Shown: positions 8,153-18,040, counted from the stretch's first letter. The stretch: DNA of 64,000 nt from Caballeronia sp. Lep1P3 (GCF_022879595.1 NZ_CP084265.1:1488001-1552000), one strand, 5' to 3'. The notes: generated from the sequence alone by a model not told the origin. A program made the numbers and translations.

Positions 8153-11100
8153 ATGTGGATCGTCAGACTCGCGCTCAGGCGCCCGTACACGTTCATCGTT
8201 CTGTCGCTGCTGCTGCTGATCATCGGCCCGCTCGTCATCCTGCGCACGCCGACGGACATCTTCCCGAACATCGATATTCCGGTCGTCAGCGTCATCTGGA
8301 GTTATACGGGCCTGCCGCCCGATCAGATGGAGCGCCGCATCACGCTCAACTACGAGCGCGGCCTGTCGGTGGCGGTCAATGACATCGAGCATATCGAGTC
8401 CGAGTCGCTGCCCGGCATTGCGGTCGTGCGCATCTATTTCCAGCCGAACGCGAATGTCGATGAAGCCATCGCCGAGATAACCGCGCTCTCGCAGACGCAG
8501 TTGCGCTCGCTTCCGCCCGGCATCACGCCGCCCAATATCCTGCGCTTCAATGCGTCGACCGTGCCGATACTGCGGCTCGCGCTTTCATCGGCCGAGCTTA
8601 CGGAGCAGCAGCTTTACGACTTCGGCAACAGCTTTCTCAAGACGCAACTCGCGACGGTGCAGGGCGCCTCGGTGCCGCTGCCTTATGGCGGCAAGCAGCG
8701 GCAGATCATGGTCGATATCGACTCGCGCAAGCTGCAGGCGAAGAACCTCGCGCCGACCGACGTGGTCAACGCGATCAGCGCGCAGAATCTGATTCTGCCG
8801 ACCGGCACCACGAAAATCGGCTCGACCGAATATTCGGTGGGACTGAACGCGAGCCCGGGCAGCATCGAAGGGCTCAACGACATTCCGATTCGCACCGGTC
8901 CCGGCGGCACCATCTACATCAAGGACGTGGCGCACGTGCGCGATGGCTTCCAGCCGCAGACGAACATCGTGCGCGTCGATGGCACGCGTGCATCGCTACT
9001 CACCATCAACAAGAGCGGCAATGCCTCGACGCTCGATATCGTCGCGCGCGTGAAGAAGCTCCTGCCGACCTTGCGCGGCATGGTGCCCGAGTCGCTCAAG
9101 ATAGAACCCGTCGCGGATCAGTCGCTCTTCGTGCGCGCATCGGTGTCGGGCGTGTTGCGCGAAGCGGTCATCGCAGCGGGCCTCACCGCGTTGATGGTCC
9201 TGCTCTTTCTCGGCAGTTGGCGCGCGACGCTCATCATCGCGATCTCGATTCCGCTCTCCATGCTCACGTCGATCGTCGCGCTCTCCGCGATCGGCCAGAC
9301 CATCAACATCATGACGCTCGGCGGTCTTGCGCTTGCCGTCGGCATTCTCGTCGACGATGCGACCGTCGCCATCGAGAACATCAGCCAGAACCTCGAGCAA
9401 GGCAAGGAACTGGAGCAGGCGATTCTCGACGGCGCGCAGCAGATTGCCGTGCCGACGCTCGTCTCGACGCTGTCCATCTGCATCGTGTTCATTCCGATGT
9501 TCCTGCTCACGGGCGTCGCGCATTATCTCTTCGTGCCGATGGCGGAAGCCGTCGTGTTCGCCATGCTCGCGTCGTACTTCTTTTCGCGCACGCTCATTCC
9601 GACGCTCGCGAAATACCTTTTGCGTCATCACGAGCATATGGGCGGCGACGTCGAATCGATGAAGGGTTCGAAGAACATTTTCGTGCGCATTCATCTCGGC
9701 TTCGAGCGGCGCTTCGAAGCCGTGCGCGGGCGTTATCGCGCGTTTCTCGAAGCGCAACTCGCGCATCCGGGGCGCTTCGCGTCGCTGTTTCTCGTCTGCT
9801 GTCTGTTCTCGCTCGCGCTCGCGCCGTTCCTCGGACGCGACTTCTTTCCATCCGTCGATTCGGGCGTGATCGCGCTGCACATGCGCACGAAAACCGGCAC
9901 GCGCATCGAGGAGACGGCGGTGCTGACCGATCGCGTCGACAAGCGCATACGCGAACTGATTCCGCGCGGCGAGCTTCGTTCGATCATCGACAACATGGGC
10001 TTGCCGGTATCGGGCATCAACCTCTCGTATAACAACACGGGGACGGTGAGCACCGCCGATGCCGATGTGCTCATCAGTCTCGGCGAAGACCACGCGCCGA
10101 CGGACGACTATGTACGCGAACTGAGAAAGCGCTTGCCGCAGGAGTTTCCCGGCGTGACGTTCTCGTTCTTGCCCGCCGATATCGTGAGTCAGATTCTCAA
10201 CTTCGGCGTGCCTGCGCCGATCGATATCGCGATCACGGGACGCGACGTGCGCGGCAATCGCGCGTTCGCCAATCAACTGCTCGAGAAGATTCGCCGCGTG
10301 CCGGGTCTCGTCGATGCGCGCATCCAGCAGCCGTCCGACCTGCCTGCGATCAACGTCGAAGTGGATCGCACGAAGGCGCTGCAAGCGGGCTTCACGCAGC
10401 GCGACGTGGCGAACAACCTGCTCATCACGCTGTCGGGCAGCCAGCAGACGACGCCTACGTTCTGGCTCAATCCGGTGAACGGCGTGAGCTACAACGTCAT
10501 TACGTCCGCGCCGCAATACGACATGAATTCGCTTCAGTCGGTGGCGAACATTCCGGTGACATCGGCGAGCGGCAAGACCAATATTCTCGGCGCACTCGCG
10601 TCGCTATCGCGCGGCTCGCGCGACGCGGTCGTGTATCACTACAACGCGCAGACCACCATCAATCTCTATGCGGGCACCGAGCGCCGGGATCTCGGCGCGG
10701 TGTCGGACGATGTCGAGCGCATCATCGACGACGCGCGCGCCCAGTTGCCCAAAGGCTCGACCATCGACATACGCGGTCAGGTCGAAACCATGAACGGCTC
10801 GTTCTCGGGCCTGGCGTTCGGGCTGATTCTCGCGGTGGTGCTGGTCTATCTGCTGATCGTCGTGAACTTCCAGTCGTGGCTCGATCCGTTCATCATCATC
10901 ACCGCGCTGCCGGGTGCGCTCGCGGGCATCGTGTGGATGCTGTTTCTCACGCACACGACGCTCTCCATTCCCGCGCTCACCGGCGCGATCATGTGCATCG
11001 GCATCGCGACGGCCAACAGCATTCTCGTCGTGAGCTTCGCGCGCTCGGCGCTCGCCGAACATGGCGATGCCGTGCGTTCCGCGCTCGAAGCCGGCTATAC

Positions 11101-11329
11101 GCGCTTTCGCCCGGTGCTGATGACCGCGCTCGCGATGATGATCGGCATGGTGCCGATGGCGATCGGCCTCGGCGAAGGCGGCGAGCAGAACGCGCCGCTT
11201 GGCCGCGCGGTGATCGGCGGGCTGATGGTCGGCACCATCGCGACGCTGTTCTTCGTGCCGGTCGTCTTCTCGATGATCTACAAGCGCATCGAGGCGCGCA
11301 GCGCGCGAATGAAGGAAGCACGGTCCTGA
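8153..11329 (+). CDS. RND efflux transporter permease subunit
   Basis: A 1058-residue inner-membrane proton-driven pump of the AcrB/HAE superfamily. It starts with WIVRLALRRPYTFIVLSLLLL (first membrane helix) followed by RTPTDIFPNIDIPVVSV, which is typical of the family. The TM4 proton-relay pair is visible in VGILVDDATVAIENI. The second repeat ends with the late helices (GTIATLFFVPVVFSMIYKRIE). The length is normal. It is the first gene of an operon with the adaptor 15 bp downstream and the outer-membrane factor after that; many RND operons instead start with the adaptor. Substrates are unknown. Confidence 0.95.
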   Translation: MWIVRLALRRPYTFIVLSLLLLIIGPLVILRTPTDIFPNIDIPVVSVIWSYTGLPPDQMERRITLNYERGLSVAVNDIEHIESESLPGIAVVRIYFQPNANVDEAIAEITALSQTQLRSLPPGITPPNILRFNASTVPILRLALSSAELTEQQLYDFGNSFLKTQLATVQGASVPLPYGGKQRQIMVDIDSRKLQAKNLAPTDVVNAISAQNLILPTGTTKIGSTEYSVGLNASPGSIEGLNDIPIRTGPGGTIYIKDVAHVRDGFQPQTNIVRVDGTRASLLTINKSGNASTLDIVARVKKLLPTLRGMVPESLKIEPVADQSLFVRASVSGVLREAVIAAGLTALMVLLFLGSWRATLIIAISIPLSMLTSIVALSAIGQTINIMTLGGLALAVGILVDDATVAIENISQNLEQGKELEQAILDGAQQIAVPTLVSTLSICIVFIPMFLLTGVAHYLFVPMAEAVVFAMLASYFFSRTLIPTLAKYLLRHHEHMGGDVESMKGSKNIFVRIHLGFERRFEAVRGRYRAFLEAQLAHPGRFASLFLVCCLFSLALAPFLGRDFFPSVDSGVIALHMRTKTGTRIEETAVLTDRVDKRIRELIPRGELRSIIDNMGLPVSGINLSYNNTGTVSTADADVLISLGEDHAPTDDYVRELRKRLPQEFPGVTFSFLPADIVSQILNFGVPAPIDIAITGRDVRGNRAFANQLLEKIRRVPGLVDARIQQPSDLPAINVEVDRTKALQAGFTQRDVANNLLITLSGSQQTTPTFWLNPVNGVSYNVITSAPQYDMNSLQSVANIPVTSASGKTNILGALASLSRGSRDAVVYHYNAQTTINLYAGTERRDLGAVSDDVERIIDDARAQLPKGSTIDIRGQVETMNGSFSGLAFGLILAVVLVYLLIVVNFQSWLDPFIIITALPGALAGIVWMLFLTHTTLSIPALTGAIMCIGIATANSILVVSFARSALAEHGDAVRSALEAGYTRFRPVLMTALAMMIGMVPMAIGLGEGGEQNAPLGRAVIGGLMVGTIATLFFVPVVFSMIYKRIEARSARMKEARS

Positions 11330-11344
11330 AATGACGGAGCCTGA

Positions 11345-12547
11345 ATGGAAGAGCAGTTGACGCAGCGCCCGGTGAGCAGCAAGCGCGGCCGGATAGGAAT
11401 GGCGATAGCGGTACTCATCGTTGCCGGCATCGTCGCGCAAGGCATCTGGTCGCGCCACGCCGCGCATGCCGAACTGGAACGCGACGCGGCCGAGCACGGC
11501 GTGCAGACCGTCGAAGTGATTCAGCCGCTGCGCATGAAAGCGACGCAGGATCTCGTGCTCGCGGGCGATATCCGCGCATTCTCCGACGCGCCGATTTTTG
11601 CGCGCACCAATGGCTATCTGAAGCGCTGGACTGTCGATATCGGCAGTCCGGTGAAGAAGGGACAGTTGCTCGCGGAAATCGACGCGCCCGAGATCAACGA
11701 CCAACTGCGCCAGGCGCGCGCCGATGCGCAGACCGCGCGCGCGAATTATCTGCTCGCGAAAACCACGGCCGAGCGCTGGCAGCAGATGGCGAAGAACAAT
11801 TCGGTGTCGCGTCAGGAGACCGACGAGAAGAACGGCGACATGCTCGCGAAGGAAGCCGCGTTCAACGCGGCGCAGGCAAACGTCTCGCGGCTGGAACAAC
11901 TCGTGTCGTTCCAGAAGATCTATGCGCCTTTCGATGGCGTCGTCACCGCGCGAAACACCGATGTCGGCCAGTTGATCGATGCGGGCAGCGGCGCGGCCGG
12001 GCGCGAGCTTTTTCACGTTCAGGACGCGAGCACGCTGCGCGTGTTCGTCGATGTTCCGCAGGCGTACGCGCGCATGGTGACGGTCGGCCTGCCCGCCGAA
12101 CTGCTGCTCAACGAAGAGCGCAATCGCAAGTTCGATGGCGTGACGGTGCGCACCGCGGGCGCCGTCGATCCCGTCGCGCGCACGATGCGCGTCGAAATCG
12201 ACGTGAAGAATCCGACCGGCGAACTGCTGGCGGGCGCGTATGCGCAAGTGCGCTTTCGCCTGACGAGCGCGAGCCCGTCGTACACGTTGCCGGGCAACGC
12301 GTTGCTTTTCAGGCCCGATGGCGTGCATGCGGCATCGGTGGACGCGAACAATCGCGTGAAGCTCCTGCCGATCACGCTCGGCACCGACTACGGCACGCGC
12401 GTGTCCATCGTGTCGGGACTGAGCGGCAACGAGCGCGTGATCGTCAATCCGCCCGATTCGATCGTCGATGGCGCGGCCGTGCGAATCGAGCGCGCGAAGG
12501 CGGGTGCATCGCCGGGTGCGCCGAAAGCAGGCGGCGAGGCGTCATGA
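11345..12547 (+). CDS. RND efflux periplasmic adaptor (membrane fusion protein)
   Basis: 400 residues. The N-terminal membrane anchor (MAIAVLIVAGIVAQGIW) is followed by the lipoyl-like half motif (GYLKRWTVDIGSPVKKGQLLAEID) and an alpha-helical hairpin rich in Ala, Gln and Glu. The second lipoyl half follows (IYAPFDGVVTARNTDVGQLID), then beta-barrel and membrane-proximal domains. It bridges the permease and the outer-membrane channel. Its last four bases (ATGA) overlap the start of the outer-membrane factor gene, showing translational coupling. Confidence 0.94.
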   Translation: MEEQLTQRPVSSKRGRIGMAIAVLIVAGIVAQGIWSRHAAHAELERDAAEHGVQTVEVIQPLRMKATQDLVLAGDIRAFSDAPIFARTNGYLKRWTVDIGSPVKKGQLLAEIDAPEINDQLRQARADAQTARANYLLAKTTAERWQQMAKNNSVSRQETDEKNGDMLAKEAAFNAAQANVSRLEQLVSFQKIYAPFDGVVTARNTDVGQLIDAGSGAAGRELFHVQDASTLRVFVDVPQAYARMVTVGLPAELLLNEERNRKFDGVTVRTAGAVDPVARTMRVEIDVKNPTGELLAGAYAQVRFRLTSASPSYTLPGNALLFRPDGVHAASVDANNRVKLLPITLGTDYGTRVSIVSGLSGNERVIVNPPDSIVDGAAVRIERAKAGASPGAPKAGGEAS

Positions 12548-14058
12548 GCGCGATGCGTGCGCGCTACGCGGCGTTGCTTTTGCCACTGTTGCCGCTGTTG
12601 CCGCTGATGATCGCCGGCTGCACGGCGGGTCCGGACTACGTGCGTCCCGACGTCGCGATGCCCGCCGCGTATAAATCGACCGTGCCGCAGGGTGCGGCGG
12701 CATCGTCGCAAGACTGGAAGTCCGCGCAACCCGCCGACGCCACGCCACGCGCGCCGTGGTGGCAGGTCTACGGCGATCCGCAACTCGATGCGCTCGAGGA
12801 ACGCGTGGCGGCGTCGAATCAGAACGTGGCGGCCGCAGCCGCGCGTTTTCGCGGCGCGCGCGCAGCCGTGGCGCAGGCGCGTTCGGCCTTCTTCCCGACC
12901 GTCACCGCGAACGCGGCGTTCAATCAGTCGCGCGTATCGTCGAACGTGCTGTACAAGTCGAGCGCAGGCGTGACCGTGCCCGACTACGTGATCGATGCGC
13001 AAGTCTCGTGGGAGCCGGACCTGTGGGGCCGCATCGCGCGGGCCGTCGAAGGCGGGCGCGCAGAAGCGCAGGCGAGCGCGGCGGACCTGCAGAGCGCGAT
13101 CCTTGCGATGCAGGCCGAACTCGCGACGAACTACTTCGACTTGCGCGGCACGGTGGAAGAAGAGCGCCTGCTGCAGGAGACGCTGCAAGCCTACGAAAAG
13201 GCGCTCGCACTCACGCGCGACCGTTTCGCGGGCGGTGCGGCGGCGGAATCGGATGTCGCGCAGGCCGAGGAGCAGTTGCGCGCGACGCAGGCGCAATTGA
13301 TCGACCTCGAAACCACGCGCACGAGCCTCGTCAATGCGATTGCGATTCTCGTCGGCGAGGCGCCTTCGAGCTTCACGCTCGATGTCGCGCCGCTCAACGG
13401 CGAACACGCGCCGCGCCCATCGGCGGCGCTCGATGCGTTGCCGCTTTCGGTGCCTTCCGCGCTGCTCGAGCGCCGTCCGGACATCGCGGCGGCGGAGCGG
13501 CGCGTGGCCGAGGCGAATGCGCGCGTCGGCGTGACGACGGCCGCGTTCTTCCCGAACCTGCTGCTGGCCGCGACGGGCGGCCTCGAAGCGACGCACTTCA
13601 GTTCGTGGCTGATGGCGCCGAGCCGCTTCTGGTCGCTCGGTCCGCAACTCGCGTTCACCGCGCTCGACTTCGGCGCGCGCGCGGCGGCCCGCGATGCGGC
13701 GCGCGCGGCGTATGACGAAAGCGTCGCCGATTATCGGCAGACGGTGCTGAGCGCGTTCGGCCAAGTGGAAGACAACCTGAACGCGCTCGACGTGCTGCGC
13801 CGCGAGAGCGCCGCGCAGCGCGATGCCGTCGATGCCGCGAAGCGCGCGCTCGGCAAGGTCGGCAATCGCTACGAAAACGGGGCGATCACGTATCTCAACG
13901 TCGTGGTGACGCAGGCCATCGTGCTGTCCGACGAGCGCGCGGCGGTTCGCATCGAGCGCCGCCGCATGGCCGCGAGCGTCGCGCTCGTCAAGGCGCTGGG
14001 CGGCGGATGGACGGCGGCGCAACTGCCTTCGGCGGAAGCCGTGTCGGCGAGGGAATAG
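12544..14058 (+). CDS. RND efflux outer-membrane lipoprotein (NodT/OprM family)
   Basis: A 504-residue TolC-like channel. The signal peptide ends in lipobox MIAGC and the mature protein begins CTAGPDYVRPDVAMP, the usual NodT-family start. Two OEP repeats follow with PWWQVYGDPQLDALEERV and the second-repeat motif SALLERRPDIAAAERRVAEANARVGV. It completes the tripartite pump with the two preceding genes. Its ATG overlaps the stop of the adaptor gene (ATGA). Confidence 0.95.
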   Translation: MSAMRARYAALLLPLLPLLPLMIAGCTAGPDYVRPDVAMPAAYKSTVPQGAAASSQDWKSAQPADATPRAPWWQVYGDPQLDALEERVAASNQNVAAAAARFRGARAAVAQARSAFFPTVTANAAFNQSRVSSNVLYKSSAGVTVPDYVIDAQVSWEPDLWGRIARAVEGGRAEAQASAADLQSAILAMQAELATNYFDLRGTVEEERLLQETLQAYEKALALTRDRFAGGAAAESDVAQAEEQLRATQAQLIDLETTRTSLVNAIAILVGEAPSSFTLDVAPLNGEHAPRPSAALDALPLSVPSALLERRPDIAAAERRVAEANARVGVTTAAFFPNLLLAATGGLEATHFSSWLMAPSRFWSLGPQLAFTALDFGARAAARDAARAAYDESVADYRQTVLSAFGQVEDNLNALDVLRRESAAQRDAVDAAKRALGKVGNRYENGAITYLNVVVTQAIVLSDERAAVRIERRRMAASVALVKALGGGWTAAQLPSAEAVSARE

Positions 14059-14107
14059 GGCGGCGGCATCGCCCCGATGTCAGCCGATGCCGCCGATGCC
14101 GCCAGTA

Positions 14108-14794
14108 TCAGCAGCCGCGCGCGCGGCACACCATGAAGTATTGCGAACTCATCCACCACGGCGCATGCGGCACGGGACTCATCTTCTCGGCATCGATATC
14201 GAAGCGTTCGCGCACGGTATCGCGTAGTTCGCGGAAATCGAAGCCCTTGTGCGTCGTGCGCGGGTTCGGCGGACGGCTCACGCGAATGCCGGCCATCGCC
14301 TTCAGAAGCTCGGTGGCCGAATACTCGGACTTCAGCGTGCGGCTGCGAATCATCGCGTTCGATACCTTCGGGCCGACCGCGAGTCCGTACATGATCGGCA
14401 CCGAGATGACGAGCGCGCCGCCGGGCTTCAGGATGCGCGCGGCGTCGTCGAGAAGCGCGTCGAGTTCGTTGTCGTAGAGATGCTCGCAGACTTCGAATGC
14501 AGTCAGCACGTCGACGCTTTTGGCGGCCACGCTGCCGAGCGATTCCGCATACTTGATCTCGGGGAACGCGGAGGCCATGAACATGTCGTGCCCGATCAGC
14601 GTGATGTCCGGCCGCGCCTGCCCGAGCGCATGCAGAAAGAGCCCCGGCCCCGCGCCGAAATCGGCCACCGTGCCGCGTCGCGCGCACAGTCCGGTGACGA
14701 GTTCGATCGCCATCGACATGCGGCTTCGATGCGCGAAACGCGCGAGCGGATTGCCTGAGTTGACGGTCTGTTCTTCGTAAGAAATCTCGCGCAT
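14108..14794 (-). CDS. class I SAM-dependent methyltransferase
   Basis: 228 residues with motif I VADFGAGPGLFLHAL, a following acidic turn (ITLIGHDMF) and the post-motif strand GGALVISVPIMYGL. These show a Rossmann-like methyltransferase resembling the UbiE/Methyltransf_11-23 type. A purine-rich GGGGGA lies before the ATG. It is a single gene whose 3' end faces the RND operon. The methyl acceptor is unknown. The C-terminus ends in CRARGC. Confidence 0.85.
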   Translation of the reverse strand: MREISYEEQTVNSGNPLARFAHRSRMSMAIELVTGLCARRGTVADFGAGPGLFLHALGQARPDITLIGHDMFMASAFPEIKYAESLGSVAAKSVDVLTAFEVCEHLYDNELDALLDDAARILKPGGALVISVPIMYGLAVGPKVSNAMIRSRTLKSEYSATELLKAMAGIRVSRPPNPRTTHKGFDFRELRDTVRERFDIDAEKMSPVPHAPWWMSSQYFMVCRARGC

Positions 14795-14846
14795 TTCGCA
14801 ATCCCCCGTTGGTATCCGGCTTGTTATCGCTTCGTTCCTGGCTTCA

Positions 14847-14863
14847 CGGACCCTTGCGGTCCG
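14847..14863. other. short hairpin followed by a T-run between two minus-strand genes
   Basis: CGGACC-CTTGC-GGTCCG is followed on the plus strand by GAATGC and six T residues. The order is that of a plus-strand terminator, yet both flanking genes lie on the minus strand, so its role is unclear. Confidence 0.4.
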
Positions 14864-15023
14864 AATGCTTTTTTCTGGCCCCGGCGACTATTCTTTCTAT
14901 TGGGTTTCGGCTGATATTGCCGGGCTGCCGCGCCGCGTGCAATTGCGCTCGGTAGGCGTTACGCGCCTAAGTTCTGCCGGCTTCCGCCATGTCCAAGCCG
15001 GCTGGGTAAGCGCTGCAACGACG

Positions 15024-15668
15024 CTACACGAGAAGCCACGCGCCGCATGCGACGAGCGCCACACTCCAGAGCCAGTCGACGTTGATCCAGCCGGTGCGCA
15101 GGAACGCGAGACCCGTGCGTTCGTGCAGGGACATCGCGAAAAGCGAGATGGCGGCGATGACGGCGAGCATCGCGGCGGTATGAACCGTGAGCGCGAGCGC
15201 GCCCGCCTCGAACGCCGTTGCCGACGATGCGCCCGGCGCCTGGCTCCGAATCCCGCCGGATGCGCCCGCGCACAGCGGCAGCAACGCGGGCACGAGCATG
15301 AGTCCCGCGCCGTGCGCGCTCGACATCACGAAGGACCAGAGCGCGAGTCCCGCGAGTCCGGTGCGCATGCCGACCGCGGGACGCCCGCGATGCCCCCGCC
15401 ACGCGCGCCACATGCCCCAGCCGATCAAAAGCGCGCCGCAGCCGCGCGCGAGCGTTCGATGATCGACGAGGGCGCCGAGCGACAGCACGCCGGCCAGCAC
15501 CAGCGCGACGGATGCCGCGTGCCCGAGCGCGATCGGCACGAGCGACACGAGCACCACGCGCCGGCTATGCGCGTAGAGGCCGAGCGCGAGCGCGAAAAGC
15601 CAGCCCATCGCGGGATTCGCGCCATGAAACGCGCCGAGCGCCGCCGCCGTCATCGAAAGCGAGATCAC
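15024..15668 (-). CDS. polytopic membrane protein translationally coupled to the selenium-binding protein gene
   Basis: About 214 residues, nearly all hydrophobic, with roughly six to seven membrane segments. Histidines sit inside or beside helices: AFHGANPAMGW near the N-terminus, LGHAASVAL in the middle and SSAHGAGLMLVPALLPL later. The pattern recalls the NicO/UreH/DsbD-like metal or electron carriers, but I cannot name the family. The start is inferred as GTG at 15666-15668, whose bases overlap the TGA stop of the preceding gene as GTGA; an internal ATG (MTAAALGAFHG) five codons on is the alternative. The tight coupling argues that it serves the upstream enzyme. Confidence 0.7.
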   Translation of the reverse strand: MISLSMTAAALGAFHGANPAMGWLFALALGLYAHSRRVVLVSLVPIALGHAASVALVLAGVLSLGALVDHRTLARGCGALLIGWGMWRAWRGHRGRPAVGMRTGLAGLALWSFVMSSAHGAGLMLVPALLPLCAGASGGIRSQAPGASSATAFEAGALALTVHTAAMLAVIAAISLFAMSLHERTGLAFLRTGWINVDWLWSVALVACGAWLLV

Positions 15669-17059
15669 GGATAGCAGTACGAATCCGACGAACAGTCGCC
15701 GCCTTGCAGGCGGATCTGATGCGGACGATGCCCCTTCGGCCAGTCGATGAAAAACTTCTCGTCGACGGCAAGGCCGCCGTTCGGATCGGCGTCGAGCTTG
15801 ACCATCCAGCCGTCGATGCCTTCGGGATAGAACTGCGCATCGACCGCGCCGTACAGCGAATTCGTGAAGTAGACGCGCCTTCCGTCGCGGCTCACTTCGA
15901 CCATTTGCGGACCGCCGTTCAGCGCGCCGTTCTTCGCGCCCGCATGCGTCGCGCGCGCCACGATGCCGCCGATACGCACCTTGCCCGCGAGCTTCGGCGC
16001 GAAAGGATCGGAGACGTCGTATTGCAGCATGTCGCCCGTGCCCCAGCATGAGACGTAGAGGAAGCGGTCATCCATCGAGAGGTCGATGTCGGAGACGAGC
16101 GGCGGCACCGCGCCGAACCCTTGAAGAAGCGGCGGCAACACCGAGGCATCGGCGGGCTCGGCGGGAATGTCGATGATCTTCTTCACGGCCCAGCGGTCCT
16201 TGTCGCGATACCACGTCCATATGGACGACGACAGGTCCTTCAGGCTGATCACGCAATTGACGAAGCCATACGCCTTCGTCGGATCGTGCGCGGGGCGCAG
16301 TTCGAAGACGAGCTGGTATTCGTCGCCGAAGTCGATTTCCTGCACATGCCTGCGCTTAGTGAAGTCCCAGAAATGCAGCTTGCGCCCATACTTCGCGCCG
16401 AGCAGCAGTTCCGGCACAAGACCTTCCTCGAAGGTGTCGGGCGTGCCCCATTCGCTCGTGACCATCGTGTCGTAGCCGAGGTGCCACCAGCCGTCGTAGG
16501 CGAGCTGTTGCGGCCCGCGATCCACTTCCCAGCGGCCGAGCGGATCGAAGCTCTGCTGATCGAGCAGCAGCACGCCGCCGGGCGCCTGTCCTTGCGCGTT
16601 GCCGAGCGCCGTGACATAGATGCCGCCCGGCCCGCAATGCACGGTATGCGGGCGCGTATAGCCGGTTTTCTCGGCGAGTTCTTCCGGCTCGATCGTCTTC
16701 ACGATGACAGGCCGCCTCGGGTCCGGCTTCGTATCGACGATATGAATGCGCGACGAGCGCAGCCCCGGCACGACGAGATAGCGCCGTTCCATATGCGGAT
16801 GCGGCGCGTTCGGGCAGAGACACGACGAGCACGCGTTCCAGCCGAAGTGATGCAGTTCGTCGCCGGCATCGGGCATCGGCAATTCGCCGACGATCTGCGC
16901 ATAGTCCGGCGATTCGGGATCGACGTCGACGACGGCGAGCTTGTCGGGCGTCTTGCGTTCGGGATCGAACGTCGCGACATACGCGAGCGTTTCGCGCGGC
17001 GCCTTGGCGGCAAGACGCGGTGAAGGATAGAAGCTCGGATCAGGTTTCCATGTCGCCAT
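15665..17059 (-). CDS. selenium-binding protein / methanethiol oxidase (SBP56) family
   Basis: 464 residues, full length for SBP56. Family landmarks are HHFGWNACSSCLCP (CxxC-type motif), TRPHTVHCGPGGIYVTALG, SDIDLSMDDRFLYVSCWGTG and the C-terminal RPHQIRLQGGDCSSDS. Bacterial members (MtoX) oxidise methanethiol with oxygen to formaldehyde, sulfide and peroxide and are copper-dependent, so this is the likely role; a general selenium or thiol-binding role is the alternative. Known MtoX operons carry copper-handling partners such as SCO1/SenC and MauG. Here the only coupled gene is an uncharacterised membrane protein. No signal peptide is visible. Confidence 0.88.
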   Translation of the reverse strand: MATWKPDPSFYPSPRLAAKAPRETLAYVATFDPERKTPDKLAVVDVDPESPDYAQIVGELPMPDAGDELHHFGWNACSSCLCPNAPHPHMERRYLVVPGLRSSRIHIVDTKPDPRRPVIVKTIEPEELAEKTGYTRPHTVHCGPGGIYVTALGNAQGQAPGGVLLLDQQSFDPLGRWEVDRGPQQLAYDGWWHLGYDTMVTSEWGTPDTFEEGLVPELLLGAKYGRKLHFWDFTKRRHVQEIDFGDEYQLVFELRPAHDPTKAYGFVNCVISLKDLSSSIWTWYRDKDRWAVKKIIDIPAEPADASVLPPLLQGFGAVPPLVSDIDLSMDDRFLYVSCWGTGDMLQYDVSDPFAPKLAGKVRIGGIVARATHAGAKNGALNGGPQMVEVSRDGRRVYFTNSLYGAVDAQFYPEGIDGWMVKLDADPNGGLAVDEKFFIDWPKGHRPHQIRLQGGDCSSDSYCYP

Positions 17060-17212
17060 GTCGCGTCTCCGTTGAGCGGTCCATCTGCACTATAGGACAC
17101 GCGTGCGGCGTGCGTGGGAGCGCGCTTATAAGGGATTGCGCAATACAAAGCAGTCGCGTCACGCGCGTGACACGCTTAGACTGAACGCTTCACGCGCGAG
17201 GGATATTCGACA

Positions 17213-18040
17213 ATGTTCAGCTACGTAGGCGCTTGCGTGCTTTTCGCGGCGCTGTTGCACGCGACCTGGAACGCGATGCTGCACGGCAATGCCGACCGCT
17301 TCCTCTCGATGACGTGGATGAGCATCTGCATCGGCATCGTGTCGGTGGCGGGCATTGCGTTCCTGCCGATGCCCGCGTCGGGCGCATGGCCGTGCATCGT
17401 CGCGTCGGGGCTCGTGCACATCGTCTACAACATGGCGCTCGTGCGGGCGTATCAGAGCGGCGACCTCGGCGCCACGTATCCCATCGCGCGCGGTTCCTCG
17501 CCGATGCTCGTCGCCCTCGGCGCCGCGCTTTTCGCGCGCGAGCATCCCGGCGTGCTGCCGCTCATCGGCATCGCGCTCGTGTCGGCGGGCATCGTCTGGC
17601 TCGCGTTGCAGCGCGGCAATGTCTCGCGAAAAGGCGCGCTCGCCGCGCTCGCCACCGGCGCGACCATCGCCGTCTATACCGTCATCGACGGCATCGGCGT
17701 GCGCGCTTCGGGCAACGCTATCGCTTATACGGCGTGGATGTTCGCGTTCTATCTGCTGATGCCGCTTCTTTTCATCGCGATGCGCAGCGTCGATGCGCTG
17801 CGCGCGCCCATCGGCGTGATCGGGCGGGGCATCGCCGGCGGGCTGGTTTCGGTGGCGGCGTATGGCATCGTCATCTGGGCGATGCAGTTCGGCGCGATGG
17901 GCGCGGTGTCCGCCCTGCGCGAGACGGGCGTCGTGTTCGCGGCGCTCATCGGACGCATGTTTCTGAACGAGCAGTTGACCGTGCGGCGCATGCTCGCGTG
18001 CTGCGTGATCGCGGCGGGCGCGGTGTGCATCGGGGCGTGA
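17213..18040 (+). CDS. EamA/DMT family transporter
   Basis: 275 residues with about ten membrane helices in two EamA repeats. The first helix FSYVGACVLFAALLHATWNAMLHG and the acidic FLNEQLTVRRMLACCVIAAG near the end are typical. The family exports or imports small metabolites. It is divergently arranged with the selenium-binding protein gene, sharing a 153-bp upstream region. The substrate is unknown. Confidence 0.87.
   Translation: MFSYVGACVLFAALLHATWNAMLHGNADRFLSMTWMSICIGIVSVAGIAFLPMPASGAWPCIVASGLVHIVYNMALVRAYQSGDLGATYPIARGSSPMLVALGAALFAREHPGVLPLIGIALVSAGIVWLALQRGNVSRKGALAALATGATIAVYTVIDGIGVRASGNAIAYTAWMFAFYLLMPLLFIAMRSVDALRAPIGVIGRGIAGGLVSVAAYGIVIWAMQFGAMGAVSALRETGVVFAALIGRMFLNEQLTVRRMLACCVIAAGAVCIGA

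Noticed and set aside
8996..10516. Long minus-strand frame opposite the RND permease
   Set aside because: Low-complexity Arg/Glu/His composition with no ribosome binding site or domain; the permease fills the region.
10604..12328. 574-codon minus-strand frame opposite the permease end and adaptor
   Set aside because: An Arg/Ala/His-rich shadow frame; the plus strand is a conserved operon.
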